Shown here one piece after another: positions 1-8,162 of a DNA stretch of 64,000 nucleotides (position 1 is its first letter; each line of letters begins with the position of its first letter). The notes below the pieces were generated by a model that did not search any database, was not told the DNA's origin, and worked only from the letters and a program-made list of their open reading frames with translations. Source of the stretch: Varibaculum timonense_A (GTDB lineage: Bacteria > Actinomycetota > Actinomycetes > Actinomycetales > Actinomycetaceae); the NCBI RefSeq assembly GCF_027694345.1, contig NZ_JAQEVU010000002.1, forward strand, positions 124,001 through 188,000, in the 5' to 3' direction. Position numbers and translations under genes: made by a program.

Positions 1-1
1 A

Positions 2-124
2 TTTAGTCTGTGCATGGATAACGGACTCGATACCCGCGTTTTTGGAATGTCTGAGCCTGGCAACGTTACTTCAGCGCTGCTAGGTGAGACAATCGGTACA
101 TTAGTTTCTGCTGACAAGGAGTAA
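2..124 (+). CDS. pyrH: UMP kinase, C-terminal end (partial)
   Basis: The reading frame is open from the window edge and ends in TAA at 122-124. The 40 visible residues include VFGMSEPGNVTSALLGE and end GTLVSADKE, which fits the C-terminus of bacterial UMP kinase. That enzyme phosphorylates UMP to UDP in pyrimidine synthesis. It lies directly upstream of frr, the usual bacterial order (tsf-pyrH-frr), and the frr ribosome binding site AAGGAG overlaps its last codons. The N-terminal part is outside the window. Confidence 0.88.
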   Translation, partial: FSLCMDNGLDTRVFGMSEPGNVTSALLGETIGTLVSADKE

Positions 125-128
125 CCAA

Positions 129-686
129 GTGATTGACGATATTCTGCTCGAAGCTGAGGAGAAGATGGAAAAAGCCATCGAGTTTTCCCGCGAAGAATTC
201 ACTGCGATTCGCACCGGGCGAGCTAACGCCGCCATGTTTAACCCGATTACTGTGGAATACTATGGGGCGCCAACTCCTTTGCAGCAGCTGGCAACCATTT
301 CTATCCCCGAGCCACGCACCGTGCTGATTTCCCCCTACGACAAGTCCTCCACTAATGATGTCATCAAGGCAGTTCGGGACAGCGACCTGGGAGTAAACCC
401 CACTGACGAGGGCAACCATATTCGGGTAACCTTGCCGGAACTAACCGAGGAACGCCGTCGCGACTACGTAAAACTAGCGGGGCAAAAAGCCGAGGAAGGA
501 CGGGTCTCTATCCGCGGTATTCGCCGTAAAGCCATGGATCAGCTAGAGAAGTTGAAAAAGGATGGCGAAGCTGGCGAGGACGAGGTAACACGCGCCGAAA
601 AAGAAATAGAATCTTTGACAAAGAAGCAGGTAGAAACGATGGATAAACTACTTGCGGCCAAAGAAAAAGAACTAATGGAGATTTAG
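129..686 (+). CDS. frr: Ribosome recycling factor
   Basis: The 185-residue protein has the standard RRF length and sequence. It shows RTGRANAAMFNPITVEYYGAP near the N-terminus and a long helical C-terminal half rich in Lys/Glu. Together with EF-G, RRF splits the 70S post-termination complex so ribosomes can be reused. The GTG start at 129 follows AAGGAG at 116-121. The gene lies 4 bp after pyrH and directly abuts cdsA, so the three are probably co-transcribed. The identification is secure. Confidence 0.97.
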   Translation: MIDDILLEAEEKMEKAIEFSREEFTAIRTGRANAAMFNPITVEYYGAPTPLQQLATISIPEPRTVLISPYDKSSTNDVIKAVRDSDLGVNPTDEGNHIRVTLPELTEERRRDYVKLAGQKAEEGRVSIRGIRRKAMDQLEKLKKDGEAGEDEVTRAEKEIESLTKKQVETMDKLLAAKEKELMEI

Positions 687-1577
687 TTGAATAATCGCGC
701 CCGCGCTTTCCGCGAGGGAGCTGCGCAATCAATATCGCCAGAGCCTACCAAAGAGCAGAGCGCTAATCCCAAGAAATCCCGGGCAGGACGTAATCTGCCA
801 GCCTCAATAGCAGTCGGGGTAGGATTAGGCGGCTTAGCCTTGACATTATTGCTGGCTCCTACCGTATTTTTCTTAGGGTTTGCCATGGTTGTGGCAATTA
901 TGGCCGAATACGAAATGGCAGGAGCCTTAGCTCGAATAAAAATAAAACTTTGTCTACCTCCCTTGCTGGTAGGCACGGTGGGGATGCTCCTATGCGCCTA
1001 TCTGCTAGGTCCGGAAGGGCTGTGGGCAGCAGTGCTCGCCACCATGATTGCCTGTGCAATTTGGCGGCTTAGTGTAGGGCCATCGAAGTTTGCGACCCGC
1101 GACCTGCTGGCTACTTGCTTTGTGGCTATCTACCTGCCCTTCTTAGCCTCATTCGTGATTGTGATGCTCCATAATCCTCATCATCCGGCACCGATTATCC
1201 TCTGGATTGTGATTACCATATGTAACGACATTGGGGGATATGCTGCCGGGGTGCTAAAAGGAAAACATCCGATGGCGCCAGCAGTTTCTCCCGCCAAATC
1301 TTGGGAAGGATTCTCCGGGTCAGTGCTAATGTGTACGGTCGCAGCGGCAATCGGGGTTTGGCTAACCTCCACCCAGTTATGGGTAATCCCGGTGTTAGGG
1401 CTATTAACCCCGGTAATTGCTACCTGTGGCGATCTAGGGGAGTCCCTAATTAAACGAGATTTGCAGCTCAAAGATATGGGCAGTTTACTGCCGGGGCATG
1501 GCGGAGTTATGGATCGCTTAGATTCGCTGCTACTGACGGTGCCCCTGTTCTTCTTGGTTTCGCTTTTTATATTTTAG
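687..1577 (+). CDS. cdsA: Phosphatidate cytidylyltransferase (CDP-diglyceride synthase)
   Basis: This 296-residue integral membrane enzyme makes CDP-diacylglycerol from phosphatidic acid and CTP, the branch point for bacterial phospholipids. An N-terminal polar stretch of about 45 residues is followed by multiple hydrophobic segments. The family signature is at the C-terminus: SLIKRDLQLKDMGSLLPGHG followed by GVMDRLDS. The TTG start at 687 directly follows the frr stop and is preceded by GGAG at 677-680. Transcription is probably coupled to pyrH-frr. Confidence 0.95.
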   Translation: MNNRARAFREGAAQSISPEPTKEQSANPKKSRAGRNLPASIAVGVGLGGLALTLLLAPTVFFLGFAMVVAIMAEYEMAGALARIKIKLCLPPLLVGTVGMLLCAYLLGPEGLWAAVLATMIACAIWRLSVGPSKFATRDLLATCFVAIYLPFLASFVIVMLHNPHHPAPIILWIVITICNDIGGYAAGVLKGKHPMAPAVSPAKSWEGFSGSVLMCTVAAAIGVWLTSTQLWVIPVLGLLTPVIATCGDLGESLIKRDLQLKDMGSLLPGHGGVMDRLDSLLLTVPLFFLVSLFIF

Positions 1578-1588
1578 GTACGGCAAAA

Positions 1589-2893
1589 ATGGTCAGGGAA
1601 AGCAACCCAAGGAAAAACGGGAAGACAGAGATATTAAGGACGCCGCCTCGTCCTCGGCAAACAAACAAAACCGACGATAAACAGCTGATGCGCCGGGCGC
1701 GTCCCAAATACGACCCCCGCCAGGTGATGCCCACCGACCAGCCCCCAGAGGGTGCTACCAGCAGCGATGCCCGTCCAGTGCTACGGTTTCAAGCCACTAG
1801 ACGCACTAAACCTACGGATCATTTAGCTGACTTCGATTTGGCTGGTCGCAAAAAATTCTTAAAGGATAATGGTTTTCCGCCCTTTAGAGCCGACCAGCTT
1901 TCTCGCCACTACTTCACCCATCTAACTACCGATTACGCCCAAATGACAGATTTACCGGCTTTAGGGCGCGAAAAACTGACCGAACTGGCTTTCCCGCCCC
2001 TAATAGAACCCGTTTTGGTGCGTAGCGGTGATAACGGGATGACCCGCAAATACCTGTGGCGACTATTTGATGGAGCCGAAGTAGAGTCAGTGTTAATGCG
2101 TTATCCTTCCCGGGCTACCCTCTGTATTTCTTGCGAAGTTGGTTGCGGAATGGCTTGCCCATTTTGTGCCACCGGTCAAATGGGGCTGACCCGCAACCTT
2201 TCAACCGCTGAAATCGTAGAACAGGTGCGCCTAGCCCGTAAAGCCTGTGAAGAGGGTGAACTGGGCGGCAGTAGCTGTCGGCTCAGCAATGTGGTGTTCA
2301 TGGGAATGGGAGAGCCCATGGTGAACTATCGCGCGGTGTTGGGCGCGGTTCGTCGCCTGATTGCCGATTCCCCAGAAGGATTCGGGATGTCCGCGCGGGC
2401 AATCACGGTTTCAACTGTGGGGTTAGTGCCGGGAATCAAAAAACTGACAGAAGAAAAAATTCCGCTCACCCTGGCGATTTCCCTGCACGCTCCCGATGAT
2501 GAGCTGCGTGATGAGCTGATTCCTTTAAATTCTCGATTCAAGGTTAGCGAATTGCTGGACGCTGCCTACCAGTATTTTCAAGCCACCGGTAGGCGAGTAT
2601 CCATTGAATATGCTTTGATAAAGAACATGAACGACCAGGCGTGGAGAGCGGGACTGCTCGCAGATTTGCTGAATGCGCGCGGGCATGGCTGGGCGCATGT
2701 GAACCCGATTCCACTAAATCCCACCCCCGGATCGATCTGGACGGCGAGTGAATCCCACGCCCAAGCAGAATTTGTGGATACTCTGGAACGTAAAGGTATA
2801 ACTACCACTATCCGTGATACTCGGGGACAAGATATCGACGGAGCGTGTGGTCAATTGGCAACTAAATCTCGGAAGGAGAGAACTGGCAAGTGA
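1589..2893 (+). CDS. rlmN: 23S rRNA (adenine-2503-C2)/tRNA methyltransferase, radical SAM
   Basis: This 434-residue protein carries the radical-SAM motif CGMACPFC (CxxxCxxC) around residues 186-193. The conserved Cys of TLCISCEVGC lies just before it, and GACGQL lies near the C-terminus with the Cys that is transiently methylated in this family. RlmN methylates C2 of A2503 in 23S rRNA and some tRNAs. The ATG start gives a polar N-terminal extension of roughly 80 residues ahead of the conserved part, which makes the protein longer than E. coli RlmN. It overlaps the next gene by 4 bp (GTGA). Confidence 0.95.
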   Translation: MVRESNPRKNGKTEILRTPPRPRQTNKTDDKQLMRRARPKYDPRQVMPTDQPPEGATSSDARPVLRFQATRRTKPTDHLADFDLAGRKKFLKDNGFPPFRADQLSRHYFTHLTTDYAQMTDLPALGREKLTELAFPPLIEPVLVRSGDNGMTRKYLWRLFDGAEVESVLMRYPSRATLCISCEVGCGMACPFCATGQMGLTRNLSTAEIVEQVRLARKACEEGELGGSSCRLSNVVFMGMGEPMVNYRAVLGAVRRLIADSPEGFGMSARAITVSTVGLVPGIKKLTEEKIPLTLAISLHAPDDELRDELIPLNSRFKVSELLDAAYQYFQATGRRVSIEYALIKNMNDQAWRAGLLADLLNARGHGWAHVNPIPLNPTPGSIWTASESHAQAEFVDTLERKGITTTIRDTRGQDIDGACGQLATKSRKERTGK

Positions 2894-3441
2894 GCGAGAA
2901 TAACTTTCCTAGAGCCGGTTTTTTTACGCGCGGATACGACCCCTCCCAGGTGGACGAGTTTTTTACCGATGCTCGCAAAGCCTACGAGGGCGGGATACCC
3001 GCCGAAGAGTTTTCGGCAGAACAAGTACGGGGCGCTCACTTTGACCTGGTGCGTCGCGGTTATCAAACTAGCGCTGTAGATCAGGCAATGGATCGGCTGG
3101 AAGCGGCATTTATCCGCCGTGACCGGGCAGATAATGTGGCAGTTAATGGTTCCCAGGCTTGGATGGAACGGGTAGCCCAACGAGCCACTACCCTCTATCC
3201 TCGGATGCTTCGCCCCGAGGGTAAACGTTTTGCGCACCCGGACGGTAAAGGCTATGACGCTGCCCAGGTAGATGCCCTCCTCGATCGGTTAGCGAAATAT
3301 TTTGATTCCGATGAGGGAATTACTTCCAGCGAGATTCGCAACGCCACTTTCAAGAGCGCAAAGGACGAGAAAGCCTACAAAGAGGGCGTAGTAGACGCTT
3401 ATCTGTCGCGGGCGGTAGAAGTACTGCTAGCGGTAGAGTAG
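2890..3441 (+). CDS. DivIVA-domain repeat protein
   Basis: The 183-residue protein contains three or four short DivIVA-type modules. Each is built on a G-Y-D-P/A-x-Q-V-D-x-(F/L)-(F/L)-D-x-(A/L) pattern: FTRGYDPSQVDEFFTDARKA at about 12-31, GYQTSAVDQAMDRLEAAF near 57-74, and GYDAAQVDALLDRLAKYF near 118-135. Such DivI1A-domain proteins are common in actinobacteria, and the modules resemble the membrane-binding N-terminus of DivIVA/Wag31. No coiled-coil tail is present, so this is not the polar growth protein itself. The GTG start overlaps the rlmN stop, so translation is likely coupled. Its function is unknown. Confidence 0.8.
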   Translation: MSENNFPRAGFFTRGYDPSQVDEFFTDARKAYEGGIPAEEFSAEQVRGAHFDLVRRGYQTSAVDQAMDRLEAAFIRRDRADNVAVNGSQAWMERVAQRATTLYPRMLRPEGKRFAHPDGKGYDAAQVDALLDRLAKYFDSDEGITSSEIRNATFKSAKDEKAYKEGVVDAYLSRAVEVLLAVE

Positions 3442-3492
3442 CAGCATTTGATTAGGTAGCGGTTAATAGTTTTCTGGTAACAGGGAGGCTCT

Positions 3493-4707
3493 TTGCGCGA
3501 GGTTTTCATGTTAGGCTCTACCGGTTCTATCGGTACCCAAGCTCTGGAAGTAATCGCTAAAAATCCGGGGCGGTTCTGTGTGCGCGCCCTCAGCGCCGGT
3601 GGGGCTAGTCTCGAATTACTTGCCCGGCAAGCGGCACGTTTTCGCCCGGACATAGTTGCGATTTCTTTAGATAGGGGCGAGGAATTCGCAACTGCGCTAG
3701 CTGCGGAACTTCCTGGGGGCGAAAACTATCAACCCGAGATTTTAACGGGAGAAGATGCTAGTGCCCGAGTGGCGGGCAGAGCCAGCCGGGAAGCGGTAGT
3801 CCTCAATGGGATTACCGGTGGGGTGGGGCTGGCTCCTACTTTGGCAGCTCTAGAAAGTGGAGCCACCTTGGCGTTAGCGAACAAGGAATCCCTGATAGTA
3901 GGGGGAGCCTTGGTTAAAGCTGCCTGTCAGCGCCCTGGTCAAATCGTGCCGGTAGATTCTGAACATTCGGCGATTGCCCAAGCCTTAGCTTCCGGTATTC
4001 ACCATAAGGGGCTAACCAGTGTAAACCAGGATGGACGCAGTGAAGTTAGCCAAATAATTCTCACTGCCTCCGGAGGTCCGTTTCGGGGTAAAAAACGCGC
4101 TGATTTAGCAGAAGTAAACGCGCAGCAAGCACTTAATCACCCTACCTGGTCGATGGGGCCGGTGGTTACCATTAACTCATCCACCCTGGTAAACAAGGGG
4201 TTGGAACTGATAGAAGCTCACCTTTTGTTTGACGTGGCACCCGAGGATATTGTGCCGGTGATACACCCGCAATCTATCGTTCATTCCGGGGTAACCTGGC
4301 GTGACGGTGCTACAGTTTTGCAGGCCTCCCCGCCCGATATGCGACTTCCGATTGCCCTGGGGCTAGCTTGGCCGACCCGCTTGGATAACACGGTAACCCC
4401 CCTGGATTTCGCTGTGGCTCAGCAATGGCAATTTGAACCGGTAGACCACGAAACCTTCCCGGCGATAAAACTTGCCCGGCAAGCAGTAGCAGCCTCGTCC
4501 TCCCATCCGGCGGTTTATAACGCCGCCAATGAAGTATTCGTCGATGCCTTCCTACAAGGACACCTACCCTACCTGCAAATAGTGGATTCTCTAGCGCAAG
4601 TATTGTCCGAACATATCGGGGTAGATAATCCAGATTTAGGACAAATTATGACTGCGCAAACCTGGGCGAAAACCAAGGCTCAGGAAATTGTCATGAACGC
4701 TAGGTAG
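3493..4707 (+). CDS. dxr: 1-deoxy-D-xylulose-5-phosphate reductoisomerase
   Basis: This 404-residue enzyme converts DXP to 2-C-methyl-D-erythritol 4-phosphate with NADPH, the second step of the MEP isoprenoid pathway. The NADPH loop GSTGSIGTQALEV lies at residues 8-20. The active-site segments VPVDSEHSAI, TASGGPFRG and NSSTLVNKGLELIEAH are all present, including the metal-binding Asp and Glu. The TTG start at 3493 has GGGAGG about 8 bp upstream; the ATG six codons in (MLGSTG) is the alternative. It is followed by rip1 and ispG, the order seen in mycobacteria. Confidence 0.97.
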   Translation: MREVFMLGSTGSIGTQALEVIAKNPGRFCVRALSAGGASLELLARQAARFRPDIVAISLDRGEEFATALAAELPGGENYQPEILTGEDASARVAGRASREAVVLNGITGGVGLAPTLAALESGATLALANKESLIVGGALVKAACQRPGQIVPVDSEHSAIAQALASGIHHKGLTSVNQDGRSEVSQIILTASGGPFRGKKRADLAEVNAQQALNHPTWSMGPVVTINSSTLVNKGLELIEAHLLFDVAPEDIVPVIHPQSIVHSGVTWRDGATVLQASPPDMRLPIALGLAWPTRLDNTVTPLDFAVAQQWQFEPVDHETFPAIKLARQAVAASSSHPAVYNAANEVFVDAFLQGHLPYLQIVDSLAQVLSEHIGVDNPDLGQIMTAQTWAKTKAQEIVMNAR

Positions 4708-4716
4708 GCTATCCCC

Positions 4717-6006
4717 ATGGCATTTTTACTTGGCGTACTAATCGTGGTTATCGGGCTAATCGTCTCTATCGGTCTACATGAATGCGGACATTTACTGCCC
4801 GCAAAGAAATTCGGGGCATTAGTACCCCAGTTCATGATTGGTTTCGGTCCCACCTTGTTCTCGCGCAAACGCGGGGAAACCGAATACGGAGTGAAAGCGA
4901 TTCTCCTAGGAGGGTACTGCAAAATCCTGGGAATGTATGGTCCAGGAAACCTTGACCAGGTGGGATATAAACTTGACGGAAAAAAGCTTACGATACGTCA
5001 GGCGCGAGGCCTAGAACCCGACCAGGCCGATAAACTGGTTCCCACCTGGTCGCAAGAAGCCCGAGACGCCTCACTAGCAGAAATACCTACCGAGAAACGT
5101 TCCCGCGCATTTTATAACCTGCCGGTTTCCAGGCGCCTAGTAGTCATGTTCGGTGGACCGGTAATGAACCTGTTTTTATCGTTTGTGCTGATGGGGGTAG
5201 CGATGCTGGGAATCGGAATCACCACCCCCACTACCACCGTAGACAAAGCTGTCTGCCTAAAAGCCGGTCAAGTAGTAGATTGTTCCCAAGCCGGCGCGCA
5301 GCCCGCTCCCGCAGCGAAAGCCGGAATAAAACCCGGTGACGTTCTAGTTTCCTGGAATGGAAAAAAGATAAATACCTGGGACGATTTACGCCAATATGCA
5401 AGCCAGACTCACGGTGAAGCCACCGTTAAGGTTCGCCGTAACGGACAGACGCTCGATTTTCAGCTCAGCCAAGTAGATGGGAAAGCAGGGCTCTACTCCA
5501 AAACTGAACGCGCCAGCACCGGGATAGCCACCTACGGGAAAACCATGTGGCAGCTGTTCTACCAAACCGGAGCGGTAGTATTAAAACTGCCGGTAGCAGT
5601 GTGGAACGTGGGGATATCGGTATTCACCGACACTCCTCGCGATAGCGCCGGAATCATGTCTGTTCTGGGAGTAGGCAGAATCGCAGGAGAAATCGGATCT
5701 GCGCCCTCAACCCAGGTAACCCTGGCAGATCGCGCCGGAGGGTTGCTTTCCCTGTTAGCTTCCCTAAATATGGCACTATTCGTGTTTAACCTGATTCCGC
5801 TACCGCCCTTAGATGGCGGCCATATTGCCGGAGCCTGTTGGCAAGGAATTAAGAACACCTATGCGAGGCTCCGTTCTCGCCCTGCCCCCGGTCCGATTGA
5901 TGCCGCGAAAGCCGTTCCCTTAACCTATCTGGTAGCAGGGCTGCTAATCGCTATGACCGTGCTACTGATGGTGGCAGACGTTACTGACCCGATTCGCTTA
6001 CCGTAA
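4717..6006 (+). CDS. rip1: Site-2 intramembrane zinc metalloprotease (Rip1/RseP family)
   Basis: The 429-residue M50 protease has the zinc motif HECGH in its first transmembrane helix (residues 21-25). A PDZ domain follows around 200-260 (AGIKPGDVLVSWNGKKI). The second metal-binding motif, NLIPLPPLDGGH, lies in a C-terminal helix. These enzymes cut transmembrane anchors such as anti-sigma factors within the membrane. It sits between dxr and ispG as in Mycobacterium (dxr-rip1-ispG), 9 bp after dxr. Its substrates cannot be read from the sequence. Confidence 0.95.
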   Translation: MAFLLGVLIVVIGLIVSIGLHECGHLLPAKKFGALVPQFMIGFGPTLFSRKRGETEYGVKAILLGGYCKILGMYGPGNLDQVGYKLDGKKLTIRQARGLEPDQADKLVPTWSQEARDASLAEIPTEKRSRAFYNLPVSRRLVVMFGGPVMNLFLSFVLMGVAMLGIGITTPTTTVDKAVCLKAGQVVDCSQAGAQPAPAAKAGIKPGDVLVSWNGKKINTWDDLRQYASQTHGEATVKVRRNGQTLDFQLSQVDGKAGLYSKTERASTGIATYGKTMWQLFYQTGAVVLKLPVAVWNVGISVFTDTPRDSAGIMSVLGVGRIAGEIGSAPSTQVTLADRAGGLLSLLASLNMALFVFNLIPLPPLDGGHIAGACWQGIKNTYARLRSRPAPGPIDAAKAVPLTYLVAGLLIAMTVLLMVADVTDPIRLP

Positions 6007-6057
6007 CCGACCGGTTTAGAACTAGGGTTTACGCCCCTAGCGCGTAATAATAGAAAC

Positions 6058-7206
6058 GTGAGTGTTGAACTAGGAATGCCGGAAGTAAAGCCCGCGGGTT
6101 TCCCGCGAAAAAAAACTCGCAAGATTCGTTGCGGAAACGTAGAAATTGGGGGAGATGCCCCGATTAGCGTACAGTCCATGTGCACCACCAAAACCACCGA
6201 TATTGGTGCCACCTTGCAGCAAATAGCGGCTCTAACCGCAGCCGGGTGCGATATTGTGCGGGTAGCCTGCCCCAGCGCTGATGATGCGGAGGCTCTGCCG
6301 GTAATCGCCCAAAAATCTACGATTCCAGTAGTCGCCGACATTCATTTCCAGCCCAAATATGTGTTCGCCGCGATTGAAGGCGGGTGCGCAGGGGTGCGGG
6401 TTAATCCCGGAAATATCCGCAAATTCGATGACCAAATAGAAGAAATAACCAAATGCGCCCGTAAACACGGCACCGCCCTGCGGATTGGGATAAACGCCGG
6501 TTCCCTCGATCCGCGAGTAATGGCGCGCCACGGGAAAGCCACCCCGGAGGCTTTGGCAGAATCCGCCGTTAATGAGGCACGCCTGTTCGAGCAATACGAT
6601 TTTCACGACTTCGCAATCTCGGTTAAACACCACGACCCGGTAACTATGATTCGCGCCTACGAATTGCTTAGTGAAATGGGGGATTGGCCGCTGCACCTGG
6701 GGGTAACCGAGGCCGGTCCGGCTTTCCAAGGAACTATCAAATCGGCTACTGCTTTCGGGGCGCTGCTGCGTCAAGGTATCGGAGATACTATCCGGGTTTC
6801 TCTGTCGGCAGACCCGGTAGAGGAAATAAAAGTCGGGATCGAAATCCTGCAATCCATGGGGCTAAAAGAACGCACCCTGGAGATTGTTTCCTGCCCTTCC
6901 TGCGGACGCGCCCAAGTCGATGTTTATACCCTGGCAAACGCCGTCACCGATGCGCTCAAGGACGAGATTAAAGTGCCGCTGCGAGTTGCGGTTATGGGGT
7001 GTATCGTGAATGGCCCCGGTGAGGCGCGGGAAGCCGACCTGGGGGTAGCCAGCGGTAATGGCAAAGGAAAAATCTTTATTAAAGGTGAAGTGATTAAGAC
7101 GGTTCCCGAAGAGGAAATCGTGCCCACCTTGATTGCAGAGGCGCATCGTCAAGCCGAGCTGCTAGGCCTAGAAGAAGGCTCCGGCGAAGTTGAAGTGACC
7201 GTTTAG
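6058..7206 (+). CDS. ispG: 4-hydroxy-3-methylbut-2-enyl diphosphate synthase
   Basis: The 382-residue Fe-S enzyme of the MEP pathway reduces ME-cPP to HMBPP. The N-terminal TIM-barrel part is typical (SVQSMCTTKTTDI, GVRVNPGNI). The C-terminal cluster ligands appear as SCPSCGR and VMGCIVNGPGEA followed by the conserved Glu region. The GTG start at 6058 gives an N-terminus MSVELGMPEVKPAGFPRKK like other actinobacterial IspG. It completes the dxr-rip1-ispG cluster and is followed by almost 1 kb of repeat-filled intergenic DNA. Confidence 0.96.
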   Translation: MSVELGMPEVKPAGFPRKKTRKIRCGNVEIGGDAPISVQSMCTTKTTDIGATLQQIAALTAAGCDIVRVACPSADDAEALPVIAQKSTIPVVADIHFQPKYVFAAIEGGCAGVRVNPGNIRKFDDQIEEITKCARKHGTALRIGINAGSLDPRVMARHGKATPEALAESAVNEARLFEQYDFHDFAISVKHHDPVTMIRAYELLSEMGDWPLHLGVTEAGPAFQGTIKSATAFGALLRQGIGDTIRVSLSADPVEEIKVGIEILQSMGLKERTLEIVSCPSCGRAQVDVYTLANAVTDALKDEIKVPLRVAVMGCIVNGPGEAREADLGVASGNGKGKIFIKGEVIKTVPEEEIVPTLIAEAHRQAELLGLEEGSGEVEVTV

Positions 7207-7246
7207 TCCTTAGGCAGGAGTGGAAAAAGTCTAAAATCCGAGCAAT

Positions 7247-7415
7247 GCGCGTGAGCAGTTTTTGCCTCGCGCCCCGAAATCCGTGAAAATGCCTTGGCAT
7301 TTTCACGGATTTAGTGCCTTATGAATTACAGATTTTTAGATTTGTTACCGGGTATCCGATTTAGGGAGTCTTGGTGGCTAGGGCGTTACCCCTCGGCATA
7401 AATCCGCTCACGCGC
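7247..7415 (+). repeat. Double-stem element, copy 1 (long subtype)
   Basis: Outer arms GCGCGTGAGC (7247-7256) and GCTCACGCGC (7406-7415) pair perfectly. The inner 17-bp stem AAATCCGTGAAAATGCC (7277-7293) pairs with 7296-7312 across a TT loop. The left joining segment is TTTGCCTCGCGCCCCG. The right joining segment is long and carries an extra module of about 85 bp that ends CCCCTCGGCATAAATCC. It is nearly identical to copy 3 at 7658 and resembles the inverted copy 15 at 49724. Confidence 0.8.
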
Positions 7416-7485
7416 TTAATAGCAGTCACCTGTTGCGTCTGTTCCCGTGCCTGTAACAAAGCCCAAAATCGTAGAGACTTGTCCC

Positions 7486-7593
7486 GCGGGGAGGATTGGT
7501 TTTTCCTCCTGCCCAAGAATTCGGAAAACGTAGCGGCGTTTCCCGAATTCTTATGCCCACCGCCCCTGCTCGGATAAAACCAATCCTCCCCGC
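7486..7593 (+). repeat. Double-stem element, copy 2
   Basis: The outer arm GCGGGGAGGATTGGTTTT (7486-7503) pairs perfectly over 18 bp with 7576-7593. The inner arm AAGAATTCGGAAAACG (7515-7530) pairs with 7537-7552 with one mismatch. The conserved joining segments TCCTCCTGCCC (left) and ATGCCCACCGCCCCTGCTCGG (right) are unpaired. No open frame of interest and no transposase are associated. Confidence 0.8.
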
Positions 7594-7657
7594 TTAAATG
7601 CAATCTAAGCTCACATCTTTTCCCACTACTACGTAAAAAATCTAAGAGCCTGCTAGC

Positions 7658-7825
7658 GCGCGTGAGTAGATTTTGCCTCGCGCCCCGAAATCCGGAAAAT
7701 GCTTTGGCATTTTCCGGATTTAGTGCCTTATGAATTACAGATTTTTAGATTTGTTACCGGGTATCCGATTTAGGGAGTCTTGGTGGCTAGGGTGTCTACC
7801 CCTCGGCATAAATCCACTCACGCGC
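7658..7825 (+). repeat. Double-stem element, copy 3 (long subtype)
   Basis: This is a near-duplicate of copy 1 at 7247. Outer arms GCGCGTGAGT and ACTCACGCGC pair over 10 bp. The inner stem AAATCCGGAAAATGC (7688-7702) pairs with 7707-7721. Relative to copy 1, one base pair is lost from both arms of the inner stem, so pairing is preserved. It carries the same 85-bp right-hand module. Confidence 0.8.
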
Positions 7826-7946
7826 TTAACCCAGCTGCCTTTTTATATTGTTCTTCCGTGACGCTTCTTGCAGGAAGATAGCGCCTTGCAAAATCTTCAG
7901 CGGCGCTGAAAGTGGTCATAACGTTGGTTTCTATCACCGTAACCCC

Positions 7947-8056
7947 GAGCGCGAGAGAGAAGTTTTATCCGAGTCGGTTAGGCGGGCGTAAAACTCGCAA
8001 CTGCCCGTGGGCAGTTGCGAGTTTTTGGGCGGGAGGAAAAACTTCTCGCTCGCGCG
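7947..8056 (-). repeat. Double-stem element, copy 4 (inverted)
   Basis: In the opposite orientation to copies 1-3. Outer arm CGCGAGAGAGAAGTTTT (7950-7966) pairs with 8038-8054 with one mismatch. The inner stem AAAACTCGCAACTGCCC (7990-8006) pairs perfectly over 17 bp with 8009-8025. The stem sequences are unrelated to those of copies 1-3, but the joining motifs (ATCCGAGTCGG and TTGGGCGGGAGG in this orientation) are shared. Confidence 0.78.
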
Positions 8057-8162
8057 GATCTATCGGCTAGTTCCCACGCACCTAGTACCGAAGGCTTTCA
8101 CATGATTTCTGTAAGGATGGCGCGGTTTAGGTTCCTATGCATCATCTACTAAACTGGCGAAC

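Larger units (their letters stand above)
7207..8162. other. Repeat-filled intergenic region ispG-proS
   Basis: No convincing gene lies in this 956-bp gap; the short frames present are built from repeats. It holds four double-stem elements, three in plus orientation and one in minus, described individually. The segment 8063-8162 before proS shows no clear promoter or terminator by eye. Confidence 0.7.
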
